From contig NZ_VMDU01000002.1 in NCBI RefSeq assembly GCF_008271465.1, forward strand, positions 496,001 to 560,000: a DNA stretch of 64,000 bases, in the 5' to 3' direction. Each line of letters opens with the position of its first letter. The first letter of the stretch is position 1. The DNA is from Tabrizicola flagellatus. GTDB taxonomy: Bacteria > Pseudomonadota > Alphaproteobacteria > Rhodobacterales > Rhodobacteraceae. The notes beneath the pieces are model-generated. The model was not told the origin of the DNA. It saw only the letters and a program-made list of their open reading frames with translations, and did no database searches. The position numbers and the translations under genes are program-made. Shown one piece after another: positions 17,252-25,759 of the stretch.

Positions 17252-18442
17252 ATGCCAGCCATCCGCCTCTGCCTTTCCGATCCGGCGCTGCGCGCCGCGG
17301 GTCTCGTCATGGCCTTGCAGGGCGCGGTCGCCTGTTCCTTCGGCCCCTATTTCTCGACCCTCGCCGTCAACACCTTCGGCTTCGGCGACCATGGATATGC
17401 CGTGCTTCTCGCGCTGTCGTCCATCGCCTCGGTCACGGCCTCGGTGATCGGCGGCATCCGTGCCGACCAGACCGCGAACCGTCGCCGCGTGACCCTGACC
17501 GCCGTCCTGTCGCTCCTGCTCGGCGCCTTCCTGATGTCGGTCGCCCCCGGCCCCTGGGTCTTTGCCCTGACCGCCGCCCTGCTGATCCCGATCAGCAGCA
17601 TCACCTTCGGCCAGGTTTTCGCACTCGCCCGGCTTGCCGCAACCCGTCACCCGTCAGAAGAGCGCGACGGCATCATGGCCGTCATCCGCGCCCTCTTTGC
17701 CTTTCCCTTCGTCGTCGTCCTGCCGCTCTGGTCCTTCGCCTTCGCCGCCGGAGCCCCCGTCGCCGCAATCTTTCCGGTGGCGCTGGTCCTGTCCGCCGCG
17801 ATGCTTGCCGCCGTCCTGCGCCTCTGGCCCGCCGACGGCCGCACCCCCTGGGACGACCGCCCCTCGGGCCTGAGCTTCCGCGCCGCCCTGGCCGAGATGG
17901 GCCGCCCCCGCATCGCGGCGCGCGTGATCGCCCTTGGCGCGGTGTTCAGCGCCTCGACGGTCTACATGGCCATCGTCTCGCTGGTCATGGTGCCCGATGT
18001 CGGCCGCTCGACCTCCGACGTGGCGCTTTACGTCGGCCTGGTGGCGGGCCTCGAAGTGCCGTTCATGCTGCTGATCCCCGGCCTGACCCGGGGTATCCCG
18101 CGCACCCGGCTGATCTTCGCCGGCGCGGGGCTCTACAGCCTGCATGTCGTGCTCTTGCCGATGCTGGCCGGCTCGCCCCTTGTCTGGCTTCTGGTCCTGC
18201 CCGCCGCGGTGGGAGGGGCCGTCACGCTCACGGTCCCGATCGCCTATCTGCAGGATCTCATGGCCGACCGCCCCGGGGCGGGGGCCTCGCTCATGGCGCT
18301 GCAACGACTTGCCGGCGACGTGATCGCGGCAAGCTGCTTTGCCCTCGGCACGACCTTCGCGGGATACGGCACGGTCGCGCTACTTGGCGTGGCTGCCTCG
18401 CTCTTGGGGGCGGCCGCACTGCTCTTGGCCGATCCGCGCTGA
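17252..18442 (+). CDS. MFS transporter, sugar-efflux/SetB-like
   Basis: 396-aa major facilitator with about 12 hydrophobic segments. The intracellular loop RADQTANRRRVTL between the early helices corresponds to the MFS A-motif region. LQRLAGDVIAASCFALGTTFAGYGT near the end resembles the SetA/SetB sugar efflux group. The ATG at 17252 is preferred because the first 12 residues of the longer frame are charged and overlap the preceding hairpin. Substrate unknown; it may export or import an amine or sugar linked to the sox locus. Confidence 0.75.
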   Translation: MPAIRLCLSDPALRAAGLVMALQGAVACSFGPYFSTLAVNTFGFGDHGYAVLLALSSIASVTASVIGGIRADQTANRRRVTLTAVLSLLLGAFLMSVAPGPWVFALTAALLIPISSITFGQVFALARLAATRHPSEERDGIMAVIRALFAFPFVVVLPLWSFAFAAGAPVAAIFPVALVLSAAMLAAVLRLWPADGRTPWDDRPSGLSFRAALAEMGRPRIAARVIALGAVFSASTVYMAIVSLVMVPDVGRSTSDVALYVGLVAGLEVPFMLLIPGLTRGIPRTRLIFAGAGLYSLHVVLLPMLAGSPLVWLLVLPAAVGGAVTLTVPIAYLQDLMADRPGAGASLMALQRLAGDVIAASCFALGTTFAGYGTVALLGVAASLLGAAALLLADPR

Positions 18443-18443
18443 A

Positions 18444-18509
18444 TTGCTGCGCAGCGAAGCGCGTGGAATGCTGCGGGAATGCTGCGCAGCAAATCATTGC
18501 GATCAATGA
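18444..18509. terminator. Inverted repeats between convergent genes
   Basis: TTGCTGCGCAGC at 18444-18455 is inverted as GCTGCGCAGCAA at 18481-18492, and each arm contains the self-complementary GCTGCGCAGC. A further hairpin TCATTG-CGAT-CAATGA follows at 18494-18509. The block fills the gap between the MFS gene and the oppositely oriented flavoprotein gene, consistent with a bidirectional terminator. Confidence 0.55.
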
Positions 18510-18525
18510 CTTGCCGTGGTGGCCG

Positions 18526-20502
18526 TCATATCGACAGGCCGACCTTCCGCCCCTCATGGAACGCATAGGCCGCAAGCCTGGGCGCCGCGCAGTCGCCGAT
18601 CCGGTGCAGTACCTTCCCCTCGATCGTCTCGGGCAGAACATCGAACGCCCGGTTCGTCGTCGCCATCACCAGACCCGAGGCCGGGATTACCTCCTCCGCG
18701 CCGGTCAGGAACGACCGCACCGTCACCCCGTTCCCATGCCAGCGCACCAGCCGGTGCTCGGCCAGCATCCGCACCCCCAAGGCCCCCAGCCGCCGCCGCA
18801 CCACCCCGTCCGCCGCCGTCCGGGACAGCTCCTTGCCGACGAAGGGCTCGGGCGTGACGATGGTCACCTTCTTCCCCTGCTCGGCCAGAGCCCAGGCCGT
18901 GCCCACCCCGCGCCAGTTCGACCCCTCGTCATAGAGCACCACCGCGTCGCCCAGCCGCGCCTCGCGCCGCAGGACCGCCTCGGGCGACCAGACGCCGCCC
19001 GCCTCGATCCCCGGCAGCGTCGGTTCCTCCGGCACCCAGCGCTGAAAGCCGGTTTCATCGGGCAGCGAGCCCGTGGCCACCACCACCACCCCGGCCGGGT
19101 GCGCCGCCACCTCCTCGGCGTCAAGGAAGGTGTTCAGCCGCAACCGCACCCCCAGCCTGTCGAACTGCCGCTCGTACCAGTCCATCAGCTCCAGGATCTG
19201 CCCGCGCCGCGGCTGCATCCCCGCCAGCCGGAACTGCCCGCCGACCACCGGCGCGGCCTCGACGATCTCCACCCGGTGCCCGCGTTCCGCCGCGACCCGC
19301 GCCGCCTCCAGCCCCGCAGGCCCCGCGCCCACCACCAGCACATCCTTCGGCTCGGGCGCGGCGACGAACCGGTCCCCGCCCCATTCGAACTCGCGCCCCG
19401 CACTCGGGTTGATGAGGCAGGAGATCCAGTAATCCCGGCTCCGCCGCCCCCAGCACATCTGGTTGCACGAGATGCAACCGCGCACGTCCTGCGGCCGCCC
19501 CTCGGCCACTTTCCGCGCCAGGTGCGGGTCGGCGATCTGGCCCCGCACGATGGATACCAGGTCCGCCAGGCCGGAGGCGATGATCGCCTCGCCATTCTCG
19601 GGCGTCCTGACCCCGGCTTCCGAGGTTACGACCGCATGCTTCAGCACCCCCTTCAACTGCGCCGTCAAGGGCGTCGTCAGCTTCTCGCCATGGGTAAACG
19701 GAGGAATGATCGACTCGAACTCCAGGTAGGACCCGGCGCCCACGGTCACATAATCGACATGCCCCGTCCGGTCGTGCAGCGACAGGATCTCGCACAGTGC
19801 CTCGGCCCCCAGCGTCACGCGGTAGGCCTCGGAATAGCTGACCGCGAGACCCACGACGAAGTCCTCGCCGCACGCCCGCCGGATGCGCTCGATCAGCGTG
19901 CGGGAAAAGCGGGTGCGGTTCTCCAGCGAGCCGCCCCACTGATCCGTCCGCTGGTTCGACCAGGGTGTCCAGAACTGGTCCAGAAGCGAGTGATAGGCGG
20001 CCCAGACCTCCACCCCCTGAAAGCCCGAGGCCTTCGCGCGCACCGCCGCCGCGACATGCGCCTCAAGAAGCTCCTCGACCTCTGCCCCGGTCATCGCATG
20101 GCTGCCGTCCGAATCGTGATAGGACGGCCCGCCGGAAGGGGACCAGTGCGGCGCGAAGCTCAGGTCCGAATCGCCATGCGCGCCGATGTGGTAAAGCTGC
20201 TGGAGGATGACCGCCCCCGCCGCCTTCACCTCGTCGGTGATCGTGCGGAAGGCGGGGATGACCCGGTCATCCGAATGCAGGAAGTTGCCCCGGGTCAGCA
20301 CGCCCGTCCGGTGCACCGGCACGGGTTCGGCCACCACCATCGCCGCCCCGCCCAGGGCGCGCTCCAGCAGGTACTTGCCGAAGCGCGGCCCCGGCATGCC
20401 CTGGTCCGACATGTTCGCGGTATGCGCGCCAAAGACGATGCGGTTGCGCAGCGTGTGGTCGCGCAGTTTCAGCGGGGACATCAGGCGGCGATGCTGGGTC
20501 AT
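18526..20502 (-). CDS. OYE-type FMN/4Fe-4S/FAD oxidoreductase (N-methyl demethylase candidate)
   Basis: 658-aa protein with the trimethylamine dehydrogenase/2,4-dienoyl-CoA reductase layout. An N-terminal Old Yellow Enzyme barrel spans residues 1-330. The 4Fe-4S cysteines are at about 343, 346, 350 and 362 (CISCNQMC). A C-terminal dinucleotide domain starts VLVVGAGPAGLEAA at about 388. Relatives demethylate dimethylglycine, trimethylamine, N-methylproline or stachydrine. Placed opposite soxBDAG and upstream of nothing else on its strand, it could feed sarcosine or formaldehyde into the region's catabolism. The substrate is inferred from context only. Confidence 0.82.
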   Translation of the reverse strand: MTQHRRLMSPLKLRDHTLRNRIVFGAHTANMSDQGMPGPRFGKYLLERALGGAAMVVAEPVPVHRTGVLTRGNFLHSDDRVIPAFRTITDEVKAAGAVILQQLYHIGAHGDSDLSFAPHWSPSGGPSYHDSDGSHAMTGAEVEELLEAHVAAAVRAKASGFQGVEVWAAYHSLLDQFWTPWSNQRTDQWGGSLENRTRFSRTLIERIRRACGEDFVVGLAVSYSEAYRVTLGAEALCEILSLHDRTGHVDYVTVGAGSYLEFESIIPPFTHGEKLTTPLTAQLKGVLKHAVVTSEAGVRTPENGEAIIASGLADLVSIVRGQIADPHLARKVAEGRPQDVRGCISCNQMCWGRRSRDYWISCLINPSAGREFEWGGDRFVAAPEPKDVLVVGAGPAGLEAARVAAERGHRVEIVEAAPVVGGQFRLAGMQPRRGQILELMDWYERQFDRLGVRLRLNTFLDAEEVAAHPAGVVVVATGSLPDETGFQRWVPEEPTLPGIEAGGVWSPEAVLRREARLGDAVVLYDEGSNWRGVGTAWALAEQGKKVTIVTPEPFVGKELSRTAADGVVRRRLGALGVRMLAEHRLVRWHGNGVTVRSFLTGAEEVIPASGLVMATTNRAFDVLPETIEGKVLHRIGDCAAPRLAAYAFHEGRKVGLSI

Positions 20503-20577
20503 GGGGGCCTCCGTTCGCCCCCATGTCAGCCAATCTCGACACCTGTGTCAAGTTTTCCGCGCGCCGGTCCCCTGACC

Positions 20578-20645
20578 CCGGAGTTTTCGAAAACTCCGGA
20601 CCGGAGCCTTCAAAGGCTCCGATGCGATTTCTTCGAAGAAATCGC
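20578..20645. repeat. Cluster of three adjacent palindromes
   Basis: Three perfect inverted repeats stand in a row: a 22-bp palindrome centred on TTTTCGAAAA (20578-20599), a 20-bp hairpin with arms CGGAGCCTT and AAGGCTCCG around CA (20602-20621), and a 22-bp palindrome with arm GCGATTTCTTC (20624-20645). The last ends one base before the aldehyde dehydrogenase TAA. They fill half of the 143-bp gap upstream of the OYE-type gene and may act as a terminator, RNA-stability element or protein site. Confidence 0.85.
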
Positions 20646-22091
20646 TTACTCCGCCGCCACGTCCCAGCCCGAAATCGCCTTGACCTCCAGGAACTCCTCG
20701 ATCCCCCAGACCCCGCCCTCGCGCGCCCGGCCAGAGGCCTTGACGCCCCCGAAGGGCGCACCGGCCCCACGCGACTTGCCGTTCATCTCGACCATCCCGG
20801 CCCGCAACTGTCGCGCCAGCCGGTTCCGCCGGGCGCCATCCGCCGACTGGACATAGTTGGTCAGCCCGTAGGGCGTGTCGTTGGCGATGCGCACCGCCTC
20901 TTCCTCGCTGTCGAAGGGCATCATGCAGAGGACCGGGCCGAAGATTTCCTCGCGCTCGATGGTCATTCCGGGTTTCACATCGGCAAAGACCGTGGGGCGG
21001 ACATAGAAGCCCTTGTTCATCCCCTCGGGCAGGCCCAGCCCCCCGGCCACCAGCCGCGCGCCCTCGTCAATGCCCTTCTGGATATAGGCCTGGATCTGCT
21101 CCCATTGCCGCTTGTTCACCACCGGGCCGATATGCCTGCCGGGTTCGCTTGCCGGACCAACCTTGATCCCGTTCGCGACCTCCGCCGCGATCTCGACCGC
21201 CCGGTCGTAGAAGCTGCGTTCCACCAGCATCCGGCTCGGCGCGTTGCAGCTTTGGCCCGAGTTGTTCATCATGTGCCGCACGCCGCGTTCCACCGCCCGC
21301 GCGTCGGCATCGGCGAAGACCAGGTTCGCGCCCTTGCCGCCAAGTTCCAGCGTCACCCGCTTCAAGGTCTCGGCCGCGGCCTTGCTGATCGCGCGACCCG
21401 CCCGCGTGCTGCCGGTGAAGCTGATCATCTCGACATCCGGGTGGCTCGACAGCCGTGTGCCCACCCCGGCGCCGTCGCCGTTCACCAGGTTGAACACGCC
21501 CGGCGGCACGCCCGCGTCATGGCAGAACTCGGCAAAAAGCATCGAGGACAGGGGCGCCTCTTCCGAAGGCTTCAGCACGCAGGTGCAGCCCGCCAAGAGC
21601 GCCGGGATCACCTTCAGCGTCACCTGGTTCATCGGCCAGTTCCAGGGGGTGATGAGGCCCACCACCCCGATCGGCTCCAGTGCGATCATCGTGTCTGGGG
21701 CATGCGGACCCAGCGGTCGGATCCACTCCATTTGGTCGAAGGCCTTGAGGAAGTTCTTCAGGTGCCAGGGCAGGCACTCCGCCTGGTCGTCGCGGCTCAT
21801 GTCGATGGGGGCGCCCATCTCCAGGCTGATCGCCTGCGCCATTTCCTCCTTGCGCAGGTAATACTGCTCCAGGATCCCCTCCACGACCTTGCGGCGCTGG
21901 GCGGGATCGGTCGCCGCCCAGGCCGGGAAGGCCGCCTTCGCCGCCGCCACCGCCCGGTCGGTATCCGCCTCGGACCCCAGCGAGATCACCGCGCAGACCT
22001 CTTCGGTCGAGGGGTCGATCACCGGGCAGTCCTGCGGCTCAAGGGGCGCGACCCATGTCCCGTCGATGTAGAATTCGCGCTTCTCGATCAT
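20646..22091 (-). CDS. Aldehyde dehydrogenase
   Basis: NAD(P)-dependent aldehyde dehydrogenase of 481 aa. Catalytic Cys282 sits in GQSCNAPSR, general base Glu249 in TLELGGKGAN, and Asn151 in TPWNWP; the cofactor loop is FTGSTRAG. Length and motifs fit the broad class of aliphatic/betaine/semialdehyde dehydrogenases, and substrate cannot be set by eye. The ATG at 22091 gives the family N-terminus; a longer frame adds an unlikely Arg-rich tail. It runs toward the OYE-type gene, but palindromes separate them, so co-transcription is uncertain. It may oxidise an aldehyde released by amine breakdown. Confidence 0.9.
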   Translation of the reverse strand: MIEKREFYIDGTWVAPLEPQDCPVIDPSTEEVCAVISLGSEADTDRAVAAAKAAFPAWAATDPAQRRKVVEGILEQYYLRKEEMAQAISLEMGAPIDMSRDDQAECLPWHLKNFLKAFDQMEWIRPLGPHAPDTMIALEPIGVVGLITPWNWPMNQVTLKVIPALLAGCTCVLKPSEEAPLSSMLFAEFCHDAGVPPGVFNLVNGDGAGVGTRLSSHPDVEMISFTGSTRAGRAISKAAAETLKRVTLELGGKGANLVFADADARAVERGVRHMMNNSGQSCNAPSRMLVERSFYDRAVEIAAEVANGIKVGPASEPGRHIGPVVNKRQWEQIQAYIQKGIDEGARLVAGGLGLPEGMNKGFYVRPTVFADVKPGMTIEREEIFGPVLCMMPFDSEEEAVRIANDTPYGLTNYVQSADGARRNRLARQLRAGMVEMNGKSRGAGAPFGGVKASGRAREGGVWGIEEFLEVKAISGWDVAAE

Positions 22092-22226
22092 GGCCGGCCT
22101 CCGAAGGGTTGGAATTTGATCATATCCTGACAGGTGGCGCGGCCGGCCACAAGGGCGGGCGGCAAACCTTTCCGGTTTCCTGACGCGCGCCGATAACCCG
22201 TTGATGACAAAGGCACGGCCCATCCT

Positions 22227-22239
22227 GTCCACGGTGGAC
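22227..22239. repeat. Palindrome GTCCACGGTGGAC
   Basis: A 13-bp perfect dyad lies in the 151-bp gap between the acetyltransferase stop and the aldehyde dehydrogenase start. It matches the core of the palindromes at 152-166 and 54865-54879, differing only at the centre base. The rest of the gap, which should hold the aldehyde dehydrogenase promoter, shows no other clear feature. Confidence 0.5.
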
Positions 22240-22242
22240 GGA

Positions 22243-22830
22243 CTATTCGACCCGCCGCACCATCACGGTCGAGGCCGCGAATCCGAACAGATAGCGCAGC
22301 GGTCCCAGCCGGTCGGTCCGCTCGACCCGGAACCCCTGCCGCTCGTACAGGGCGCGGGCGCGGAAGTTGTCCTGGATCACGTCCAGCCGGATCGCGCGAT
22401 AGCCCCGCTCGGCCGCCTCGCGGCAGAGCGCGGCCAGAAGCTGCGAACCCACCCCCTTGCCCCGATGCGCCCGCGCGACGCAAAGCCCATCGACCAGGAA
22501 GCGCTCGTTGTCGATCTCGCGCCCCAAGAGCCACAGAAGCGCCCCGCGCCAGCGGCCGCCGAAGGCACCATAGACTGCCACCAGATCGGCCCAGCTGCCC
22601 CCGGCAAAGCTGCCCATGGGGGTCTTGAAGCCCGCGATGCCCACCAGGTCTCCGCTGTCATCGACCGCGGTGAGGCAAAGGTCGCCCCGCATCACCCGCT
22701 CGAAGAAGCGCAGGGCCAGCGCATCGGGGCCGAGCACCGGGCCGAGCTTGCCGCCGAAGGCCTCCCAGTACAGCCGCGCCGCCTGAGGGCGCAGGTCGTC
22801 GTGCAGGCCGCGGAACAGGGTCACGCCCAT
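22243..22830 (-). CDS. GNAT-family N-acetyltransferase
   Basis: 195-aa acyl-CoA-dependent acetyltransferase. The acetyl-CoA loop reads RAHRGKGVGSQLL (motif A, R/Q-x2-G-x-G/A) at about residues 120-132, followed by LDVIQDNFRARALYERQGFRVERT, the usual GNAT C-terminal pattern. Substrate unknown. Its start overlaps the preceding DUF gene by ten bases, making it the last gene of the mobA-mobB run. Confidence 0.82.
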   Translation of the reverse strand: MGVTLFRGLHDDLRPQAARLYWEAFGGKLGPVLGPDALALRFFERVMRGDLCLTAVDDSGDLVGIAGFKTPMGSFAGGSWADLVAVYGAFGGRWRGALLWLLGREIDNERFLVDGLCVARAHRGKGVGSQLLAALCREAAERGYRAIRLDVIQDNFRARALYERQGFRVERTDRLGPLRYLFGFAASTVMVRRVE

Positions 22831-23660
22831 GCCAGCGCCTCCTGCAACAGCCGGGCATGGCCCGCGCCGAGGATCCAGCCCTCCTCGGCCGCCTCGGGCG
22901 GGGTGTCGAAGAGGGCCGCCAGCCGGTCCGCCCGGGCCAGCGCGAACAGGGCCCGTGCCAGAAGCCGCACCTGTGCCCGGTCAGGGATCGGGTCGCCCGA
23001 GGTGGCCACCGATGGGGCCAGAAGCGAGGGATAGACCTCGGCCAGGGTCAGCGGGCCGAGGGGCTCGAAGGGCCAGACCCGCGCGCCGCTGACCTTGGCC
23101 AGCCGGTGCACCACCGGAATGCCCATGAGCGCCTGCGACCCGACCGAGCCCGCGCCCATCAGCTGCCAGACCGGCTTGGCCGGCGGGTTCTCGCGTTCCA
23201 CCCGGCGTTTCTCGGCCAGGCCGAGGGCGGCATGGTCCACGGCCTTGAGCGGCGACAGATGCGGGATCCGCCGCGCCTTGGGCCGGCCCCAGAACGGACC
23301 CCCACCGCCCAGCCGGGCATTGATCGCGGCGGCCACCTCGAAACGGTTGTTGCGGTTGTCCGGCCCATCCTCGATCCGCTCCGCGAGCCAGCCATGCAGC
23401 GCGCGGGCTTCGTCCCGGCCGGTCAACATTCGCGCGAAACCGACGGGATAGCCCATCGGGAAGTCGAAGCCGACGAGTTGCCGCCCGCCCTCGGCCAACC
23501 GGGCTGTCAGCCAGTCCGAAGCCTCGGCACGGGTGCGGAAATAGGCTTGTTCCTGACGGTCGTCCTCGCAGAGGCCAGCCCAGATCGCGTCCCTGCTGGC
23601 CCGGGCAGGGCTGGGCGTGCCCCGGCCCGACCAGTCCACCACGATGACCCGGTCAAACAA
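22821..23660 (-). CDS. Conserved protein of the mobAB operon, RNase H-like fold suspected
   Basis: 279-aa soluble protein that I do not assign to a named family. It opens with IVVDWSGRGTPS and continues with LVGFDFPMGYP, so two acidic residues on beta-strand-like stretches resemble the catalytic start of DUF429/RNase H-like proteins. A further RNNRFEVAAAIN, KARRIPHLSPLK and GSVGSQALMGIP look like active-site loops. It overlaps mobB by eight bases and the acetyltransferase by ten, so it is expressed with molybdenum cofactor genes. A role in that pathway is inference. Confidence 0.6.
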   Translation of the reverse strand: MFDRVIVVDWSGRGTPSPARASRDAIWAGLCEDDRQEQAYFRTRAEASDWLTARLAEGGRQLVGFDFPMGYPVGFARMLTGRDEARALHGWLAERIEDGPDNRNNRFEVAAAINARLGGGGPFWGRPKARRIPHLSPLKAVDHAALGLAEKRRVERENPPAKPVWQLMGAGSVGSQALMGIPVVHRLAKVSGARVWPFEPLGPLTLAEVYPSLLAPSVATSGDPIPDRAQVRLLARALFALARADRLAALFDTPPEAAEEGWILGAGHARLLQEALAWA

Positions 23661-24144
23661 GCCCGACCTCGCGCAGGATGAAATCGGCCACCGCCCGCGT
23701 GTCGTTCAGGTCCAGGACCGGCACCGGCAGCGTCAGCGCGGCATCGGTCGCCACCGCGCGCACCAGCGGGTCGCCGCTCTGGATCAGCGGCTGGCCGGTC
23801 TCGGCCCGCCAGACCTCGACCTTGGGGTGGGCGTCGCGCTTGTAGCCCTCGACCAGCACGAGATCGACCGGGGCCAGCCGCGCCAGCACCTGCGGCAGCT
23901 CCGGCTCCGGCCCGCGATGTTCGACGAGGATCGCCAGCCGCTCGGCCGCCGCCAGCACCACCTCGCGCGCGCCGGCCTGGCGGTGGCGATAGGTATCCTT
24001 GCCCGGCTGGTCCAGATCGACCGCGTGATGCACATGCTTGACGGTCGAGACCGAGAAGCCCCGCCCGGTGATCTCGGCCACCAGGCGTTCCATCAGGCTG
24101 GTCTTGCCGGAATTCTTCCAGCCGATCACGCCATAGACCTTCAT
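23653..24144 (-). CDS. mobB: Molybdopterin-guanine dinucleotide biosynthesis adaptor MobB
   Basis: 163-aa GTP-binding protein that assists MobA in making the MGD form of the molybdenum cofactor. The P-loop GWKNSGKT is at residues 8-15, then KHVHHAVDLDQPGKDTYRHR, and LVEGYKRDAHPKVEVWR, all typical of MobB. It overlaps mobA by four bases (ATGA) and the next gene by eight. The product could serve molybdoenzymes elsewhere in the genome; the CODH-like enzyme in this window would use a cytosine-dinucleotide cofactor instead. Confidence 0.92.
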   Translation of the reverse strand: MKVYGVIGWKNSGKTSLMERLVAEITGRGFSVSTVKHVHHAVDLDQPGKDTYRHRQAGAREVVLAAAERLAILVEHRGPEPELPQVLARLAPVDLVLVEGYKRDAHPKVEVWRAETGQPLIQSGDPLVRAVATDAALTLPVPVLDLNDTRAVADFILREVGLV

Positions 24145-24731
24145 GCCGTCCCCCGGATCAGGGCCTCGGCGGCGGCAAGCTCGTCGGGCGTGTTGAGGTT
24201 GGCGAAGGCGCGCGGATCGGGGAAAGGTGCACGGACCACGCCATGCGCCTCGGCAAAGCGCAGGACGCGGGTTTCGCCTGCATCCAGAAACGCGGCCAGC
24301 GCCGGTGCCAGCCCGACGGGCCAGAGCGCGGTGGCCGGATGATCCCCGCTGTCGTCCGCCGCCAGGGCCAGCCGCTCGGCCGACGCTTCCGCCGCCAGCA
24401 GCAGTCGCGGCACCAGATCGCCCGGCAGGAAGGGGGTATCGACCGGGATCGAGACGAGATGCGTCGCCCCCATCTCGGCCGCGACGCGCATCCCCGCGAG
24501 GATGCCCGACAGCGGACCCCGCGACCCGTCATCCGCGACCACGCGGCAGCCGAAGGGGGCGAACCGCACCGGGTCGCCGTTGGCCGAGATCAGCACGCTG
24601 TCCACCTGCGGCTCCAGCCGGTCCAGCACATGGGCGATCATCGGGCGCCCGGCCAGGGGCACCAGCGCCTTGTCGACCCCGCCCATGCGACGGCCCTGTC
24701 CCCCTGCAAGGATCACCCCGAAGATGCGCAC
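24141..24731 (-). CDS. mobA: Molybdenum cofactor guanylyltransferase MobA
   Basis: 196-aa nucleotidyltransferase that attaches GMP to molybdopterin. The nucleotide-binding signature ILAGGQGRRMGGVDKAL begins at residue 7. DDGSRGPLSGILAG and SIPVDTPFLPGDL (the metal-binding D-x-P-F) follow, and NLNTPDEL is near the end. The start is taken as GTG 24731, which gives the family's compact N-terminus; an ATG 20 codons earlier would add a poorly conserved tail. It is the first gene of mobA-mobB-DUF-GNAT. Confidence 0.92.
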   Translation of the reverse strand: MRIFGVILAGGQGRRMGGVDKALVPLAGRPMIAHVLDRLEPQVDSVLISANGDPVRFAPFGCRVVADDGSRGPLSGILAGMRVAAEMGATHLVSIPVDTPFLPGDLVPRLLLAAEASAERLALAADDSGDHPATALWPVGLAPALAAFLDAGETRVLRFAEAHGVVRAPFPDPRAFANLNTPDELAAAEALIRGTA

Positions 24732-24803
24732 GGCCCCGCCTGTCCCTGTCCCGGCCGGAACCCTATCCGATCCAGTGTCCGGTTCAAGCAACGAAGGTCG
24801 GAA

Positions 24804-25421
24804 CTAAAGCAGCGTCCCGTCCCGCTGCCGCATCAGGACGCCGTGGTTGTCGTCGGCATCGTCATCGGTGACGACCCGGGTCGTCACCCCCGGCAGGCGG
24901 CCGAAGGCTTCGGACAGCTTCCTCGGGTAGAAGGTCTGCGGCAGGGATTCGAAACCCGGCACCCCACGCAGGATGGACGAGGTCGCCTGCGTGCACATCG
25001 CCTTGGGCACCGCCCCATAGGCCTTGACGCGGGCCAATACCAGTTCGGCCACCTCGGGCGAGACGTAGATCGTCTGCTCGATCGTGTTGTAGGTGATGCG
25101 GGTGTGGTAATCGAGATAGAAGGCAACAGCCTTGTCGGACATGCCGAAATGCACGTCGTTCCGTTCCGGCAGCTTGGGGTGATACCAGGTGCCGGCGGGG
25201 TCGAAGATCACCCGTTCCGAGGCATTGACCAGAATCGCCGAATGGGCACCCGAGCCGGTGCGCGTGTTCACGACCGTGTAAAGCGTGATGTAGGTCGGAG
25301 GTCCGGCCACAAAGCGCATGGCATCCACCTGCTCTTGCGGCGCCCACTTCGAATCCGCCCCGCAGGCGGCCAAGGCCAGCGCGACAACGAGACCGCAGAG
25401 AATGCGCAGCAGGCGGGCCAT
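24804..25421 (-). CDS. Putative lipoprotein of unknown function
   Basis: 205-aa secreted protein with a lipoprotein signal: hydrophobic LVVALALAAC with the lipobox Cys at residue 20, so it is probably anchored to a membrane. The mature part contains TYITLYTVVNTRTGSGAHSA and HFGMSDKAVAFYLDYH, and a conserved Cys in KAMCTQATSS. I do not recognise a function. It follows the CoxIV gene by 14 bp on the same strand and is likely co-transcribed. Confidence 0.75.
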   Translation of the reverse strand: MARLLRILCGLVVALALAACGADSKWAPQEQVDAMRFVAGPPTYITLYTVVNTRTGSGAHSAILVNASERVIFDPAGTWYHPKLPERNDVHFGMSDKAVAFYLDYHTRITYNTIEQTIYVSPEVAELVLARVKAYGAVPKAMCTQATSSILRGVPGFESLPQTFYPRKLSEAFGRLPGVTTRVVTDDDADDNHGVLMRQRDGTLL

Positions 25422-25435
25422 CGCCAGGTCCGGGA

Positions 25436-25585
25436 TCAGGCGTTCACCAGGCCCATGAAGATCAGCACGCCGATGACGATGCAGGTCACCCAGACCGTCA
25501 TGCGGATGAAGCCCTCGAAGGTCTTCTCCTGCTCGCGGATGTCCATCGAGCCGTGCTTGTACTCGGCGTGGTGCTGGTCGGCCAT
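25436..25585 (-). CDS. aa3-type cytochrome c oxidase subunit IV
   Basis: A 49-aa protein: a soluble N-terminus MADQHHAEYKHGSMDIREQE, then a single membrane helix TVWVTCIVIGVLIFMGLV. Length, the KHGSMDI-x-EQEKTF segment and the C-terminal helix match the small bacterial aa3 oxidase subunit IV known from Paracoccus and Rhodobacter. It is a structural accessory subunit in the inner membrane; catalytic subunits are not in this window. The CoxIV-lipoprotein order places it as first gene of a two-gene unit. Confidence 0.9.
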   Translation of the reverse strand: MADQHHAEYKHGSMDIREQEKTFEGFIRMTVWVTCIVIGVLIFMGLVNA

Positions 25586-25680
25586 GGGCGGTTCACCTTG
25601 TTTTCCCGGTTTGCAAGCCTGATAGCGGATTCGTTGCGCCCTGTCACGGGGTCGGCTGGCCCGGGGGTAGTGCCCGCGAG

Positions 25681-25755
25681 GCCTCCTCGCTCGACTGCGT
25701 CTCCTCGTCGGACGACACGCGCGAGGAGCGACGAAGTCGACGACGAACCTTTGCC
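25681..25755. repeat. CTCCTCG/CGAGGAG intergenic repeat, copy A
   Basis: A hairpin-forming segment with CTCCTCG at 25683-25689 and 25701-25707 and the complement CGAGGAG at 25722-25728, then GACGAAGTCGACGACGA. It lies just after the DUF6173 gene on the minus strand. It closely resembles the block at 29603-29650 and, less closely, that at 46955-46996, so it is a dispersed terminator-like element. Confidence 0.7.
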
Positions 25756-25759
25756 CGCC

